Source: Planctomycetia bacterium
GTDB taxonomy: Bacteria > Planctomycetota > Planctomycetia > Pirellulales > JACPPG01
DNA length: 64,000 nt
NCBI GenBank assembly: GCA_016191115.1
Contig: JACPPG010000020.1
Coordinates: forward strand, 62,001 to 126,000
Direction of reading: 5' to 3'
How positions within the stretch are numbered: the stretch's first letter is position 1; every line of letters begins with the position of its first letter. Shown here piece after piece: positions 19,803 to 29,031 of this stretch. Position numbers and translations under genes: made by a program. The notes under the pieces were generated by a model. The model was not told where the DNA came from and searched no databases. It saw nothing but the letters and a program-made list of their open reading frames with translations.

Positions 19803-20588
19803 TCACGCCGGCTCCAGCTCCGCCGCCGTTCGCCAGCGGCGGCCGGCTAGCTCGGGCTGATAGTTCTCGACGCCCGCCAGCCGCGCCATCTCGATCAGGA
19901 ACCGCCGCGTCAATTCCTCGAGCACTTCCTTGTCGGTGTCGCGGCCGTAGAACTCCGAGATATCGATCGGCTCGCCGATGCGCAAGTGCGCTCGGGCCGA
20001 CATGAAGAACGCACCGTAGGAGGTGCCGTCGTTGGGCGCGCCCGTCAAGTAGCAGGGCACGACCGGGACGCGGGCCCGCAGGGCAATGAGCGCCGCACCG
20101 GGACGGCCGGGAAGCAGCAAACGCCCGGTGTCGTTGATGCGTCCCTCGGGGAACAGTCCCACCAGGCCCCCCCCCCCGGCGTAGCGGATCGCCAGCTTGG
20201 TGGCGGCGGTGTCAACGCCCCGGCGGTTGACGGGGATCGCCTGCATGGTGCGAAAAAACCATGACATCGCCGGATGGTCGCAGTACTCCTTGGCCACCAT
20301 CCAATGCACGATGCGGTCGGTCGCCAGGGCGATGAATGACGGATCGATCGGACCGACGTGATTGCAGACGATCACCGCCCCTTGATCGGCGGGGATTTTC
20401 AGTCGGCCGGTGACCTTCGCGCGCCACAGCACCCGCGCCATGACCAGGTTGAACGGATAAAACCAAGGGAACTGCGCGAGCGTGTAGTGAGCATTCCAGT
20501 AGCGCGCCACGATGCCCGCCACCAGCGCAGCGGCCAGCGCGGCGATAAGGCCGCCGGCCAATACAGTGGTTGCCGTCTCGGACAGCAT
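19803..20588 (-). CDS. 1-acylglycerol-3-phosphate acyltransferase (PlsC family)
   Basis: A 261-residue membrane-anchored acyltransferase. One N-terminal membrane segment (about 8-28) precedes the catalytic NHxxxxD motif, here His77 and Asp82 in CNHVGPIDPSF, and the acceptor-binding LFPEGRINDTGRLL motif. It transfers an acyl chain to lysophosphatidic acid or a related acceptor at the inner membrane. The gene stands alone on the minus strand. Confidence 0.92.
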   Translation of the reverse strand: MLSETATTVLAGGLIAALAAALVAGIVARYWNAHYTLAQFPWFYPFNLVMARVLWRAKVTGRLKIPADQGAVIVCNHVGPIDPSFIALATDRIVHWMVAKEYCDHPAMSWFFRTMQAIPVNRRGVDTAATKLAIRYAGGGGLVGLFPEGRINDTGRLLLPGRPGAALIALRARVPVVPCYLTGAPNDGTSYGAFFMSARAHLRIGEPIDISEFYGRDTDKEVLEELTRRFLIEMARLAGVENYQPELAGRRWRTAAELEPA

Positions 20589-20829
20589 GGGCGGGGCGCC
20601 GGAAGGAGCGGACTTTCTCCCTGGCCTCTATGGCCGGGGAAGCTTGACAACTATAACTCGTCGGAGCGCGGCGGGGGAGCGGTCCTGGTATGCCGGCGAT
20701 GTACCATCGACGAAGCCCCCAACGGGGGCGGCACAGGCCATGCCCATGGGATCGACGCACACGATACTGGAGTTTTGGTCATCTTGCCGCCTTCGGCCCG
20801 ATTGGGCCGCACAACGCTCGAAGCCGCTC

Positions 20830-21333
20830 TCAGATCCAGCGGCGCACTCGCGCCCGGTACTGCTCGTAGTCCGCCCCGAAGACATCGGCCATCAAGGCCT
20901 CTTCGACGGGAATCACGTTGCGCGCAATCAGCCACACGAAGACCGGCAGCACCAGCCACGGCGTCGCGCTGCCGAACATCATGGCCACGCCGGCCAGGAT
21001 GAGCGTCATGCCCACGTAGATCGGGTTGCGGCTGGCGCGAAACGGGCCATCGGTCATCAAGTGGCTGGAAGTTTGCCCCGGCTTAATCGTGGTTTTGTAT
21101 TTTGCAAAAAGCCGCACTGCCGACAGGCCGAATGCCAGGCCGCCGACGAGCGGCAGAGCGCCCAGCCATCGCCACGGCGACGGCAGGATGACGGCGCCGG
21201 GCAGAAGCCAGTGCAGCACGGCCATCGCCACGATGCCGGCGAACAGATAGACGGGCGGCATGATCCGCGGCGGCCGGACCCGGGGTCGCTCCGCATGGCG
21301 TTCCGTCTGTCGGGCATTCTCGCGGCTTTTCAT
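20830..21333 (-). CDS. Isoprenylcysteine carboxylmethyltransferase-like membrane protein
   Basis: A 167-residue protein with four to five hydrophobic segments and the ICMT/PEMT-type C-terminal motif: FRASRNPIYVGMTLILAG, then VIPVEEALMADVFGADYEQYRARVRRW. Bacterial members methylate unknown small molecules or lipids with S-adenosylmethionine. Start uncertain: ATG at 21333 or ATG at 21261 (MPPVYLF) are both reasonable; the longer frame to 21762 runs through low-similarity sequence and is rejected. Confidence 0.8.
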   Translation of the reverse strand: MKSRENARQTERHAERPRVRPPRIMPPVYLFAGIVAMAVLHWLLPGAVILPSPWRWLGALPLVGGLAFGLSAVRLFAKYKTTIKPGQTSSHLMTDGPFRASRNPIYVGMTLILAGVAMMFGSATPWLVLPVFVWLIARNVIPVEEALMADVFGADYEQYRARVRRWI

Positions 21334-22104
21334 GTGATCTGTCGCTATGTCGCGCCGGCGACATTGTTGACACGCGATTGCACGCCTGTCTAGTGCGCAG
21401 CTCAGCCAGAAATTGCTGGAAACTAGGCCAGCCCTTTTGGTAGGCTCGCGGCGGAGCCCAGTTTTGGGGGACCTGATTTCTGCCCACGATTTGGGGAGCG
21501 ACCTAGCCAAGCAGATCCGGGACGACGCGGATGCCAAGTTGAGCGCGAAATACGCCGAGATCAATGTGCCCGTCGATCCGCGGCTACGCCCTGCTGCCAA
21601 AGGGCGGCCTGTGCGGCACGACGGTGTACTACCGCGCGCTGGGCGCGTAGTGCCAGCATGGTCCTCGCGATTTCCTCGATCCGCGGCATGGGCGTTCCGT
21701 CGCCAGCGACCCGGCGCGGAACCGCGCCGCGCGGGATGGCAACCTGTCCAGGAGACCGGCAAAGTCCGGGGTATGGCTCATTTTTCGGCACACGCGGTCT
21801 TCAATCCTTCCGACGGACCTTCGGCCGAAAAATGTGCCTGACTGCCTGACCCCCTCTCCCAGGACTTTGCAGTTCTCCTGGGCAACCTGTCACAGGGCCA
21901 TTCTGTTTTTCAAAATGGCGAGGCGGGAAAATGGGACTGGCTCCGAGCACAAACAGCGCAAGCCCTTTCATACCAACGCTGCGTCTCGGTGCCTGTCCCA
22001 CTTTCTCGCCGGTGCGCCGCCGGCAAGCTTGAAACGGTGAACGGCCCTGCTCCCTGTCACCGATGGGTTGCGATTTTGGTTGGGAACCCGATAATGGAGT
22101 CGCC
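21334..22104. other. Intergenic with repeat copy 2 and a possible gene remnant
   Basis: About 770 bases between divergent genes. It contains the 158-bp repeat copy 2 (21893-22049). A 28-codon frame at 21564-21650 (ends GLCGTTVYYRALGA) reads like a genuine protein C-terminus but has no visible body upstream. A GC-rich patch at 21425-21475 (around AGCCC and GGGCT words) may be another dispersed repeat. No full gene is supported. Confidence 0.4.
21893..22049. repeat. 158-bp hairpin repeat, copy 2
   Basis: Second copy, same orientation as 15234-15391, differing at scattered positions. It starts with CAGGGCCATTCTG and ends with GTGAACGGCCCTG, and retains the inner GGCGGGAAAATGGGAC / GTCCCACTTTC dyad. 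It stops about 55 bases before the TPR gene start, so it may influence that gene's transcript. Confidence 0.85.
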
Positions 22105-24072
22105 ATGGATGAGCGCATCGAGGATTTACAGCGGCTTCCCAGGAACGCCGCAGCCTGCCAGGGAGCCGTTCTTCCCCTGGCCCGTTTCGCGGGCGAAGAC
22201 CCCGCATCGCCAGCGCAAGCGCGCGTGCCGCTTTGGGTGCATGCCGAGTCTGGGCTGGTATATACCGACGCCGACGCCTTGCTTTCCGCGGCCCATGACC
22301 CGCTGGGCGCCGCCTTGGAGGCTTTGATCGGGTTCGTCGAGACGATGCAGGCGCGGCCGCAACGCGTCGAGGTCCGCGATCCAGAGCTTGCCGAGTACCT
22401 GCGACGTTACCTGCCGGAAACGGGCATTGAGGTGCAACTGCGGGATCGCCTTCCGGCCCTGGATAGGGCCGCTAAAGAGTTGGCCGAGATGGCCGATGCT
22501 CATGCCCAGGGGCCGCCGAGCCTGCTCGGTGGGCGGGACGTAACGATCGAGCGGATTCGTGCGTTCGCCGACGCGGCGGCCGACTTCTACCGCGCGGCGC
22601 CATGGCAATACCTGTCTGACAGCGACTTGATTGAAGTCGAATCGCCCAAACCGCCTCGCCTGATGGGGTGCTTTGTCGTCTTGGGAGCAGGGCGCAGCAT
22701 CTATGGCTTGGGATTGTACCCCGACCGTCTCTCTTACGAGCGCTTCTTGCGCGCCGGACAAGACGCCGACTACGACCAGGCCATCACGAGCGGGGTATCG
22801 CAAGTCACTTTCGACCACCTCGAAGAAATACCCGCTTCGGATGCGGCTCTGTGGCTGCAGCACCGACTGCCCGTCGCGGCCGATCACGCCTATCCGACGG
22901 CCGTCAAGTACGGTCGCAATGGGCAAGTCTCGCCTCCCACTGAGGCGGAGTTGACGTTTCTCGAAGCGATATTGCGGGCATTGGCCGAGACGACGGAAAG
23001 CGAGATCGACGCTGGCCGCTGGAGCAAGGAAGTGGCGACTTCCGACGGTCCGCGCACCGTGACGTTGCGCATCCCCGACTTGCTCGATCCGCCGTCGCCG
23101 CAGGAGTGGATCAAGCGCGGGTTTTTGCCCGACCGTCGGGCTCACGAACGCCTATTCGCCGATATGGGTCGCTACCTTGACGAGAATTCACTCCCCGAAG
23201 GGGATGAACAGGCGACGATCAGTCGGGTGTTCGCCGGCCGGTCCTTCGACACTCCCCTCACCCAACCGCGCACTACCGCCGAACAGGCGCAGGATTTGTG
23301 TTTTCAAGCGTTTGGCGCGCACGGACGACGCCGGGTTCAATTGGCGCGCCGCGCGCTACAGATCGATCCGGACTGCGCCGATGCGCACGTCATCCTGGCC
23401 GAGCAGGCCGGATCGGCCGAGGACGAGTTGGACCACTATCGGCAGGCAACGGAAGCCGCCGAGCGAGCGCTGGGGCCGGAGTTCTTCGCGGAAAACGTCG
23501 GCCACTTCTGGGGAATCTCCCAAACGCGTCCTTACATGCGGGCCCGCTTCGGATTGGCCGACGCTTTGAATGCCGCCGGCCGCGAAGAGGAAGCCATTGA
23601 GCTCTACCGGGACCTGCTGCGGCTCAACCCCAACGACAACCAGGGGGTCCGTTACACGCTGCTGCCCGGTCTCATGGCCCTTGGCCGCGACGAAGAAGCC
23701 GCGGCGCTATTGAAGCAGTTTGACGAGGAATCAGCCTCTTGGGCGTATGCGCGGGCGTTGTTGGCGTTCCGGCTGGGCGGGCGATCCGACGCGGCCGCCC
23801 GAGAGCTGCGCGCCGCGACCCGTATAAACGAGCATGTTCCCGAATTGCTCGAGTGCGATGAGCCGATTCCGCAACCTCCTCACTACGCGATCGGCAGCGT
23901 CGAGGAGGCTTGCATCGCCGCCGACCAATTACAGGCGGCGTTTCACGCCACTCCGGGCGCGCTTGAGTGGATCGCCGAGGAAGTGGCTCGACAAGCCCGA
24001 GAACGCGACAAGGTTCGCCGCGAAAAGCGGCGGAAGGAACGGGCCAGGCAAAAGAAGCGCAAGGGGCGTTAG
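22105..24072 (+). CDS. Tetratricopeptide-repeat protein, function unknown
   Basis: A 655-residue soluble protein without signal peptide. The N-terminal two thirds are not a family I can name. The C-terminal part (about 400-560) has TPR-type helices, such as ARRALQIDPDCADAHVILAEQAG, RARFGLADALNAAGREEEAIELYRDLLRLNPND and LMALGRDEEAAALLKQFDE. The tail is very basic (KVRREKRRKERARQKKRKGR), as if for nucleic-acid or ribosome contact. ATG at 22105 has GGAG five bases upstream; an ATG at 22063 is in frame but poorly supported. Confidence 0.8.
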   Translation: MDERIEDLQRLPRNAAACQGAVLPLARFAGEDPASPAQARVPLWVHAESGLVYTDADALLSAAHDPLGAALEALIGFVETMQARPQRVEVRDPELAEYLRRYLPETGIEVQLRDRLPALDRAAKELAEMADAHAQGPPSLLGGRDVTIERIRAFADAAADFYRAAPWQYLSDSDLIEVESPKPPRLMGCFVVLGAGRSIYGLGLYPDRLSYERFLRAGQDADYDQAITSGVSQVTFDHLEEIPASDAALWLQHRLPVAADHAYPTAVKYGRNGQVSPPTEAELTFLEAILRALAETTESEIDAGRWSKEVATSDGPRTVTLRIPDLLDPPSPQEWIKRGFLPDRRAHERLFADMGRYLDENSLPEGDEQATISRVFAGRSFDTPLTQPRTTAEQAQDLCFQAFGAHGRRRVQLARRALQIDPDCADAHVILAEQAGSAEDELDHYRQATEAAERALGPEFFAENVGHFWGISQTRPYMRARFGLADALNAAGREEEAIELYRDLLRLNPNDNQGVRYTLLPGLMALGRDEEAAALLKQFDEESASWAYARALLAFRLGGRSDAAARELRAATRINEHVPELLECDEPIPQPPHYAIGSVEEACIAADQLQAAFHATPGALEWIAEEVARQARERDKVRREKRRKERARQKKRKGR

Positions 24073-24124
24073 CGCCGCGCGCCAGCTTGCTTTCTCCCAA
24101 GGAAAACGTCGCGCGACCGGGCGG

Positions 24125-24628
24125 CTATCGAACTCTTCGCGCGGGGCGACCAAGAGTGGGCGAGGACTCTGGTCGCGGCGATGCGCCCGCCGACTGCGTC
24201 CGCGCGTAAGCAACGCTCGCCACGAATGTCAGCACGCAAACGCCCGCGTAGGCGAGCATGAACGCGCGGCCCGGAAAGGCGGCTTCGGGCGCAATGTCGT
24301 TCAGCCGCAGCGCGATGAAGCCCAAGAGATAGGCCAGCGGGATCAGCGCGAGGACCGTGGGAACCAGTTGTCTCGCTTGGCATGCCACGGCGATGAATAT
24401 CGCGCCGGTGAGGAAATTGGAGATACCGAACGAGCCCAACAGCAACAGTTGGTCTTGGCCGGAATGGGCCAGATTCAATCCGGCGATTTTTACGGCGGAA
24501 TGCTCGACAAGAAACGTGTGCAAGAATCCGCGAACGAGATCGACGACGCCCAGGCACGCCAATACCATCCACGCAAATGGGGGCGTGACACGGCCGGCTT
24601 CGGGCGATCCGGGATGGCTGTTCGTCAC
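24125..24628 (-). CDS. Four-helix membrane protein, unknown
   Basis: A 167-residue protein with about four hydrophobic segments (about 19-36, 62-83, 87-106, 123-144), and short hydrophilic ends. It starts with GTG at 24628, with GAGG about 8 bases upstream. I do not recognise a characterised family; the layout is like small DUF-type inner-membrane proteins. It is convergent with the TPR gene. Confidence 0.65.
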   Translation of the reverse strand: MTNSHPGSPEAGRVTPPFAWMVLACLGVVDLVRGFLHTFLVEHSAVKIAGLNLAHSGQDQLLLLGSFGISNFLTGAIFIAVACQARQLVPTVLALIPLAYLLGFIALRLNDIAPEAAFPGRAFMLAYAGVCVLTFVASVAYARTQSAGASPRPESSPTLGRPARRVR

Positions 24629-24841
24629 GTTCTCAACCTCGCCGTTCGCTTGATCGTGCGAACCTCAACTCTTCAGTCGCGCGCGACGTTCTGTCGCCTG
24701 GTTCTATATAGCTCCGGATCAGCGTCCACGGCCGAAACCAACTCCTCGGTGCCGGTGGGAGAATGCCGCCAAGCGGCGAACCCCGGAAATCGCCTGCTGG
24801 ATCGGGCGCTAAGAAAGCAACTCCTTGCCCGACAATGAGAA

Positions 24842-24870
24842 AGCCCTTCGACATTCCTCGTCGAAGGGCT
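24842..24870 (-). terminator. Rho-independent terminator after serine hydrolase gene
   Basis: A perfect 11-bp stem (AGCCCTTCGAC with GTCGAAGGGCT) around a 7-base loop. On the minus strand it is followed by a short T-rich stretch, and it lies about 30 bases beyond the stop of the minus-strand serine hydrolase gene. Confidence 0.8.
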
Positions 24871-24901
24871 GGTCGTTACGCGACGTTTAGACAGTTCGGG
24901 C

Positions 24902-26023
24902 CTACCGCCGTTCGCCCTGGAAATGGTCGGCGATGAGGGCCAGGACGGCGTCGTTGCAGGCCTTGTCGTTGGCCTGGTTGCAGGCGACGAGGACGGCGAA
25001 GTCTTTCGCCGGGGCGAGCCAGGCGACGGCGAACCACATGGTGTTGCTGCCGGCGTGGGTGAGGGCGGGGCCGCCGGCCCAGGGTTGGCCGTCGGCGATG
25101 ATCCACCCCATGGCGTATGGCGGCTCGCCGGGGGCGGGGGCGTGGAGCTTCTCGAGCGTTTCGGGTTTGACCAGTTTGGTCTTGGCCGAGGGGAGGTTGG
25201 CGGCGATGAACTTCGACCAGTCTTCGATGGAGCAGTGGACGATGCCGGCGGGGCCGATGGCGACGGGGTTGTCGGCGCCGGGGCCAGGCTCGACGGGGGA
25301 GCCGTCGGCTTTGTGGCCGCGCGGTTGGTCGTTCTTCGCGCGCGTGCCCGGCGCGCCGAAGCCGGCGGTGGTCATCCTGAGCGGGCGGAAGATCTTTTCA
25401 CGCGTCAGGTCTTCCCAGGATTTGCCGGTGACCTTCTCGGCCATGTGGCCGGCGATGGAGTAGCCGGCGTTCGAGTAGATGTACTGCGTCCCGGGGGGCG
25501 CTTCAGGTGCTTGCGAGATCACGCCCTGAAGGAGGAGTCGGCGCGCGCTCGTGCGGGTGCCCTTGTGCTGCCATAGTTTTCCCCACAGCTCATTCTTTTC
25601 AAGTTCACCGGGCGCGCCGCCGCGGTGGGTGAGGAGTTGTTCGAGCGTAACGCCCTGATACTGGGGGTTCATGGATTTCTTCAGCTCGGGGAAAGTCTCG
25701 CCGAGCGTCTGATCCCATTTCAGTTTTCCTTCATCGACAAGGATGCCGCAGAGCATCGCCGTCAGCGCCTTGGTGTCGGAGCCGATGTGGAAGCGGTCGG
25801 CGGCGGCGATCTGGTCGGGCTTGCCGCGCGTGCGGACGCCGGCGACGCCCAGCGCGACGATCTCGCCGTTGCGGACGACCGCGGCGGCCATGCCGGGGAC
25901 GTCGTGCTTCTGGATGATCGGCACCAGAAGCGCGGAGACATCCTTCGGCGGCGGGGGCGCGGCGTGGATGGTGATGGGAGTGAGGGAGAGCACGGCGAGA
26001 GCGATGGCGAGAACGGGTTTCAT
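24902..26023 (-). CDS. Class C beta-lactamase-family serine hydrolase
   Basis: A 373-residue exported protein: signal peptide (about 1-22), then a beta-lactamase/PBP4-like fold. The nucleophile motif SxxK is Ser82-Asp-Thr-Lys85, the second motif YxN is Tyr183-Ser-Asn185, and a third motif HAG lies near residue 335. Family members include esterases, D-aminopeptidases and EstB-like enzymes, so antibiotic resistance should not be assumed. ATG at 26023 has AGGAG 8 bases upstream. A strong terminator follows. Confidence 0.92.
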   Translation of the reverse strand: MKPVLAIALAVLSLTPITIHAAPPPPKDVSALLVPIIQKHDVPGMAAAVVRNGEIVALGVAGVRTRGKPDQIAAADRFHIGSDTKALTAMLCGILVDEGKLKWDQTLGETFPELKKSMNPQYQGVTLEQLLTHRGGAPGELEKNELWGKLWQHKGTRTSARRLLLQGVISQAPEAPPGTQYIYSNAGYSIAGHMAEKVTGKSWEDLTREKIFRPLRMTTAGFGAPGTRAKNDQPRGHKADGSPVEPGPGADNPVAIGPAGIVHCSIEDWSKFIAANLPSAKTKLVKPETLEKLHAPAPGEPPYAMGWIIADGQPWAGGPALTHAGSNTMWFAVAWLAPAKDFAVLVACNQANDKACNDAVLALIADHFQGERR

Positions 26024-26133
26024 ACGCGTGGCTCCTGGTTGGCGTGTCATGCGCACCGACGCAAAGCGTATGTCGTGCCCATCGTTATGGGTTGTGCGGC
26101 GGTTGCCGCGGGGCGGCCTTCGAATCATGTGAT

Positions 26134-26757
26134 TTATTCCTGTGTATTCAATAGAGTTTCGCGAAGCGCCCGAAGGGCCTGCAATTCCTGGCGACGCTTC
26201 TCGTTTGCGATGCGGACCCCGAATTGCATGAGCAGGTAAACAAAGATAAAAGTGGCGACGAAGACGACTTCAGTACCCAGCCAAGGCATTAGACTGTCTA
26301 ACAGAGGCCGCTTGCCGTAATCCATTGCGAAGAAAAAGACCGGCGGGATCATGCATCCCAAGCCAATCGGCAGGATGTACCACCAAGGTGCGTATCGATC
26401 CAGCCACATCTGATGCTCGATGTCTTTGATTGACCACTCGACATGGGCAAGCATGGTTTCGTCATAATGGGCGGCATTACGTCGCCGGCGCCATCGATTG
26501 AACAAGATGTACCCCGCCACCCATACGTCGCTCAAAGCCGAGATCAGCCAGGGCCAGTCCTTCTGAATATCTCGAAACGCCCACCCCAACATCAGAATCC
26601 CGACACACAAGAAAAACGAGATCATCCCAATGTCGACCAAAAATTGCACTAGCCGCTCATAGCGGGTTACCGTGAGCAATTGATCGGGTTTGACATCGAT
26701 CGGCTTGCTGCACTGCGACTGCCATGCTTGCTGCAGCTGATCCGGAAAGTTATTCAT
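26134..26757 (-). CDS. Membrane protein paired with ECF sigma factor
   Basis: A 207-residue protein with four membrane segments (two pairs, about 38-80 and 125-185 counted from the ATG) and a short cytoplasmic N-terminus. The start ATG at 26757 overlaps the sigma-factor stop (ATGAATAA), and AGGAGG lies six bases upstream. The genomic pairing suggests an anti-sigma or sensor role, but there is no recognisable zinc-binding anti-sigma motif, so this is inference. Confidence 0.72.
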   Translation of the reverse strand: MNNFPDQLQQAWQSQCSKPIDVKPDQLLTVTRYERLVQFLVDIGMISFFLCVGILMLGWAFRDIQKDWPWLISALSDVWVAGYILFNRWRRRRNAAHYDETMLAHVEWSIKDIEHQMWLDRYAPWWYILPIGLGCMIPPVFFFAMDYGKRPLLDSLMPWLGTEVVFVATFIFVYLLMQFGVRIANEKRRQELQALRALRETLLNTQE

Positions 26758-27268
26758 CTTCATCCTCCTGGACGGCTGCTGCCAACTCCTTCTTGATGCG
26801 GTTCAGACTGACGCCGACGTTGCTTTCCGAGATGCCCACCACGTCGGCAATCTCGCGGTACGTGAAACCATCCAGATACAGGACCACCAGGGCCCGCTTC
26901 GCCGGCTGTAGCGCGCGGATCGCGGCATAAAGCTGATCGACGACGCGATCGTTTCGTTCCGCCTCGGCCGATGTGACGCTGGGTGCGGCAACATCGGAAA
27001 TCGAAAGGGAATCCTGCCTTGGCCGCCGTTTCTTCTCGCTCCGTTTCCAGGCCAGCGCCGTATTGAGCGCGACCCGATACAGCCACGTCGTCGGCTTGGA
27101 TTCGTCCCGAAAACTCGGTAGCGACAGCCAAACCTGCAGCAAAATCTCCTGGAACAGATCGTCTTGATCGGCCGGCCCTTCGGCGAACGAGCGAGCGACC
27201 TTGACCAGCAAGCCCGTATGCTCGCTGAGCCACTGCCGAAACCGCAGTTCGTGATCCGCGATGCCCAA
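26750..27268 (-). CDS. ECF-type RNA polymerase sigma factor
   Basis: A 172-residue sigma-70 family factor with region 2 (about 15-80; DQDDLFQEILLQVWLSLPSF and TWLYRVALNTALAWKR) and region 4 (about 112-165; LQPAKRALVVLYLDGFTYREIA and ISESNVGVSLNRIKKEL). The frame starts with TTG at 27268, with AGGA seven bases upstream. It is translationally coupled to a membrane protein that may be its anti-sigma factor. Target promoters are not visible. Confidence 0.93.
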   Translation of the reverse strand: MGIADHELRFRQWLSEHTGLLVKVARSFAEGPADQDDLFQEILLQVWLSLPSFRDESKPTTWLYRVALNTALAWKRSEKKRRPRQDSLSISDVAAPSVTSAEAERNDRVVDQLYAAIRALQPAKRALVVLYLDGFTYREIADVVGISESNVGVSLNRIKKELAAAVQEDEDE

Positions 27269-27594
27269 CAGGCCGTCCTTTTCTGCCTGATTAGTGACGA
27301 TTGCCGCCGTTTCTTACAGCCTAATTGCGAACAATCGCGCCGAAGGGAAGCCACGTGCGGAAACCAGGGACAGTCGAAGCGTGGACGGTGATGGGGCTCG
27401 GTGCGACACTCCGACGCGCTTCATTGTCATACCCGAGCGCGAAACGGCGCCAAACGAAAAACAGCTCGCCGCAACGCTATTGCGACGAGCTGCTTTTGCT
27501 TCAAATCGGGGCGAGAGGACGGCTATTGAACTTTTTTTGAGTGCCCTAAACACGTCGCCCACCGCCCTAAACTAGTCCTCTGTGAGCTGAATCA
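27269..27594. other. Intergenic with terminator
   Basis: About 325 bases between the WD40 gene and the sigma factor gene on the same strand. It contains the terminator at 27463-27491, then presumably the sigma-factor promoter. No gene is supported. Confidence 0.5.
27463..27491 (-). terminator. Rho-independent terminator after WD40 gene
   Basis: Stem AGCTCG-c-CGCAA paired with TTGCG-a-CGAGCT around a five-base loop. On the minus strand the hairpin is followed by G and five T, placing a good terminator about 100 bases past the end of the WD40 lipoprotein gene. Confidence 0.75.
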
Positions 27595-28608
27595 TTAGGG
27601 GTGCGCGGGATCGGCGGTAGACCACGGTTTTCCTGCGGGGAAGGACCATAGGCGGACTTCTTCGTTTTCGCCCACGGCGGCCAGCGTCTTGCCGTCGGGC
27701 GAGAAACCGACCCAGTAGTTCTTGACGCCGGGCGTTTCAAGCCGGAGCTCTTCTCCTCTCGTCTGCATGTCGTACACGTAGACGGCTTCCATGTAGCCGG
27801 AAAGCGCCAGATGCCGCGAGTCGGGCGAGAAGGCGACGCCGGAGATCCAGTACTTGTCGAGGAAGCCGCCGAGATGCTTGCCATCGGAGACGCGTTTCAG
27901 CAGCGCTGCTGTGTCAAACGCGGAACGGCCGACGGCCAGCAGCTTGCCGTCCGGCGAAAGCTCCAACCGCAGGAGGGCGTCATCCTTTGTGCTCCACTTT
28001 TCAGAGAGAGTCGCAAAATCAAAGACGCAGAAGCCGGGGACTTTGGAGCGCATCCGCATCGCGATCCATCCGGCGCGGATTGACAGCGCGCCGGGCGCCC
28101 CATACCGATCGAGTTGCTTGCCAGATGCTGTATCCCAAAAGAACCCAAAAGCCGCGACTCGGTCGCCATTGGGCGTAAACGCCACGCGCGTGTTCGTGAA
28201 ATCTGGTTCCGCAAGCGGGTCCGTGCCGTCTGGGTCGGGAACAGACCATAACTCCTCCCCATTCTCGACGCGACAGAGGACGACTCTCCGATCGCGCGCC
28301 TCTGAGGCCAGCAGCTTGCCCTCGGGATGAAACACAAGCGACTGTGTGCCACCGCGATGTGCCTTCCAGCTTCTGAGCCGTTCGCGTTTCTCGAAGTCCC
28401 AGATTTCGATGGTACCCTTCGAGGTGCCAAGCGCTAGCAGCTTGCCGTCGGGGGAGAAGGCGGCGACCCGAATGGGGAATTCGGCTCGCATTCCGGAGCC
28501 GCCCTCGCCACAACCGACGATCGTAGCCGTCGCAAAGACAGCGATGAACCGGAACGACCGGGGGCGAAAGGCTCTCCTGAGCGAGCTGACGATCTTACTT
28601 GCCATCAT
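27595..28608 (-). CDS. WD40-repeat lipoprotein, copy A
   Basis: A 337-residue exported protein. The N-terminus has a basic stretch, hydrophobic core and lipobox-like IVGC (Cys33). WD40-type blades follow: AAFSPDGKLLALGTSKGTIEIWD, LVFHPEGKLLASEARDRRVVL, VAFSPDSRHLALSG and VGFSPDGKTLAAVGENEEVRLWS. Propeller proteins like this serve as protein-interaction platforms at the cell surface. It is about three quarters identical to the gene at 29262-30299 in its propeller, so the two arose by duplication. Confidence 0.85.
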   Translation of the reverse strand: MMASKIVSSLRRAFRPRSFRFIAVFATATIVGCGEGGSGMRAEFPIRVAAFSPDGKLLALGTSKGTIEIWDFEKRERLRSWKAHRGGTQSLVFHPEGKLLASEARDRRVVLCRVENGEELWSVPDPDGTDPLAEPDFTNTRVAFTPNGDRVAAFGFFWDTASGKQLDRYGAPGALSIRAGWIAMRMRSKVPGFCVFDFATLSEKWSTKDDALLRLELSPDGKLLAVGRSAFDTAALLKRVSDGKHLGGFLDKYWISGVAFSPDSRHLALSGYMEAVYVYDMQTRGEELRLETPGVKNYWVGFSPDGKTLAAVGENEEVRLWSFPAGKPWSTADPAHP

Positions 28609-28611
28609 CGG

Positions 28612-29031
28612 TCACTTCCGTTCTCGCGCTCCGCAGTGCTCGCCCGGCGCGGCTGCCCATTGAAGCCAGCACAGCCATATTACGGCGCTGATGTATCTAA
28701 CGAGGCCGAAAAAGGCAGCGAGAAGGGCAACGATCGCGACCGGCAAGTAGAACAACGCGTACACATCATACATGTCCATCGCAAGCCAGCCCTGGGAGGG
28801 CACGCAGCGTGCGCCTCTAAAATACGAGCGCGAGATTAGAATGACCTCCGGAAGAACAATTGCCAGGCCAACGAAGCCGCAGACCATTCCCTGGCGGCGC
28901 TCGCGCTTCGCCTTTGATAGGCGCAACGCGTGCATCCTGCGTGCGACGGGCACATCGCGGTCTTGCTTGCGTGCGAGCACGTCGTCTGGCACCGTCTCGT
29001 CTCCTCGTCCGCGTTTTCGGAGCCCGCTCAA
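28612..29031 (-). CDS. Small membrane protein within the duplicated segment
   Basis: A 139-residue frame with a basic N-terminus and two hydrophobic segments (about 50-70 and 93-118). The TTG at 29031 overlaps the stop of the hydrolase fragment upstream; ATG at 28934 (MHALRLSK) is an alternative start. It has no counterpart between the hydrolase and WD40 genes in the other unit. Function unknown, and the gene may be a remnant. Confidence 0.5.
   Translation of the reverse strand: MSGLRKRGRGDETVPDDVLARKQDRDVPVARRMHALRLSKAKRERRQGMVCGFVGLAIVLPEVILISRSYFRGARCVPSQGWLAMDMYDVYALFYLPVAIVALLAAFFGLVRYISAVIWLCWLQWAAAPGEHCGARERK

Noticed and set aside
21413..21841. A 142-codon plus-strand frame in the intergenic region before the TPR gene
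   Set aside because: No domain, Arg/Pro/Ala-rich, no ribosome site; likely chance.
24902..26023. Antibiotic-resistance beta-lactamase
   Set aside because: The SxxK/YxN fold is shared with esterases and peptidases; nothing in the context points to resistance.
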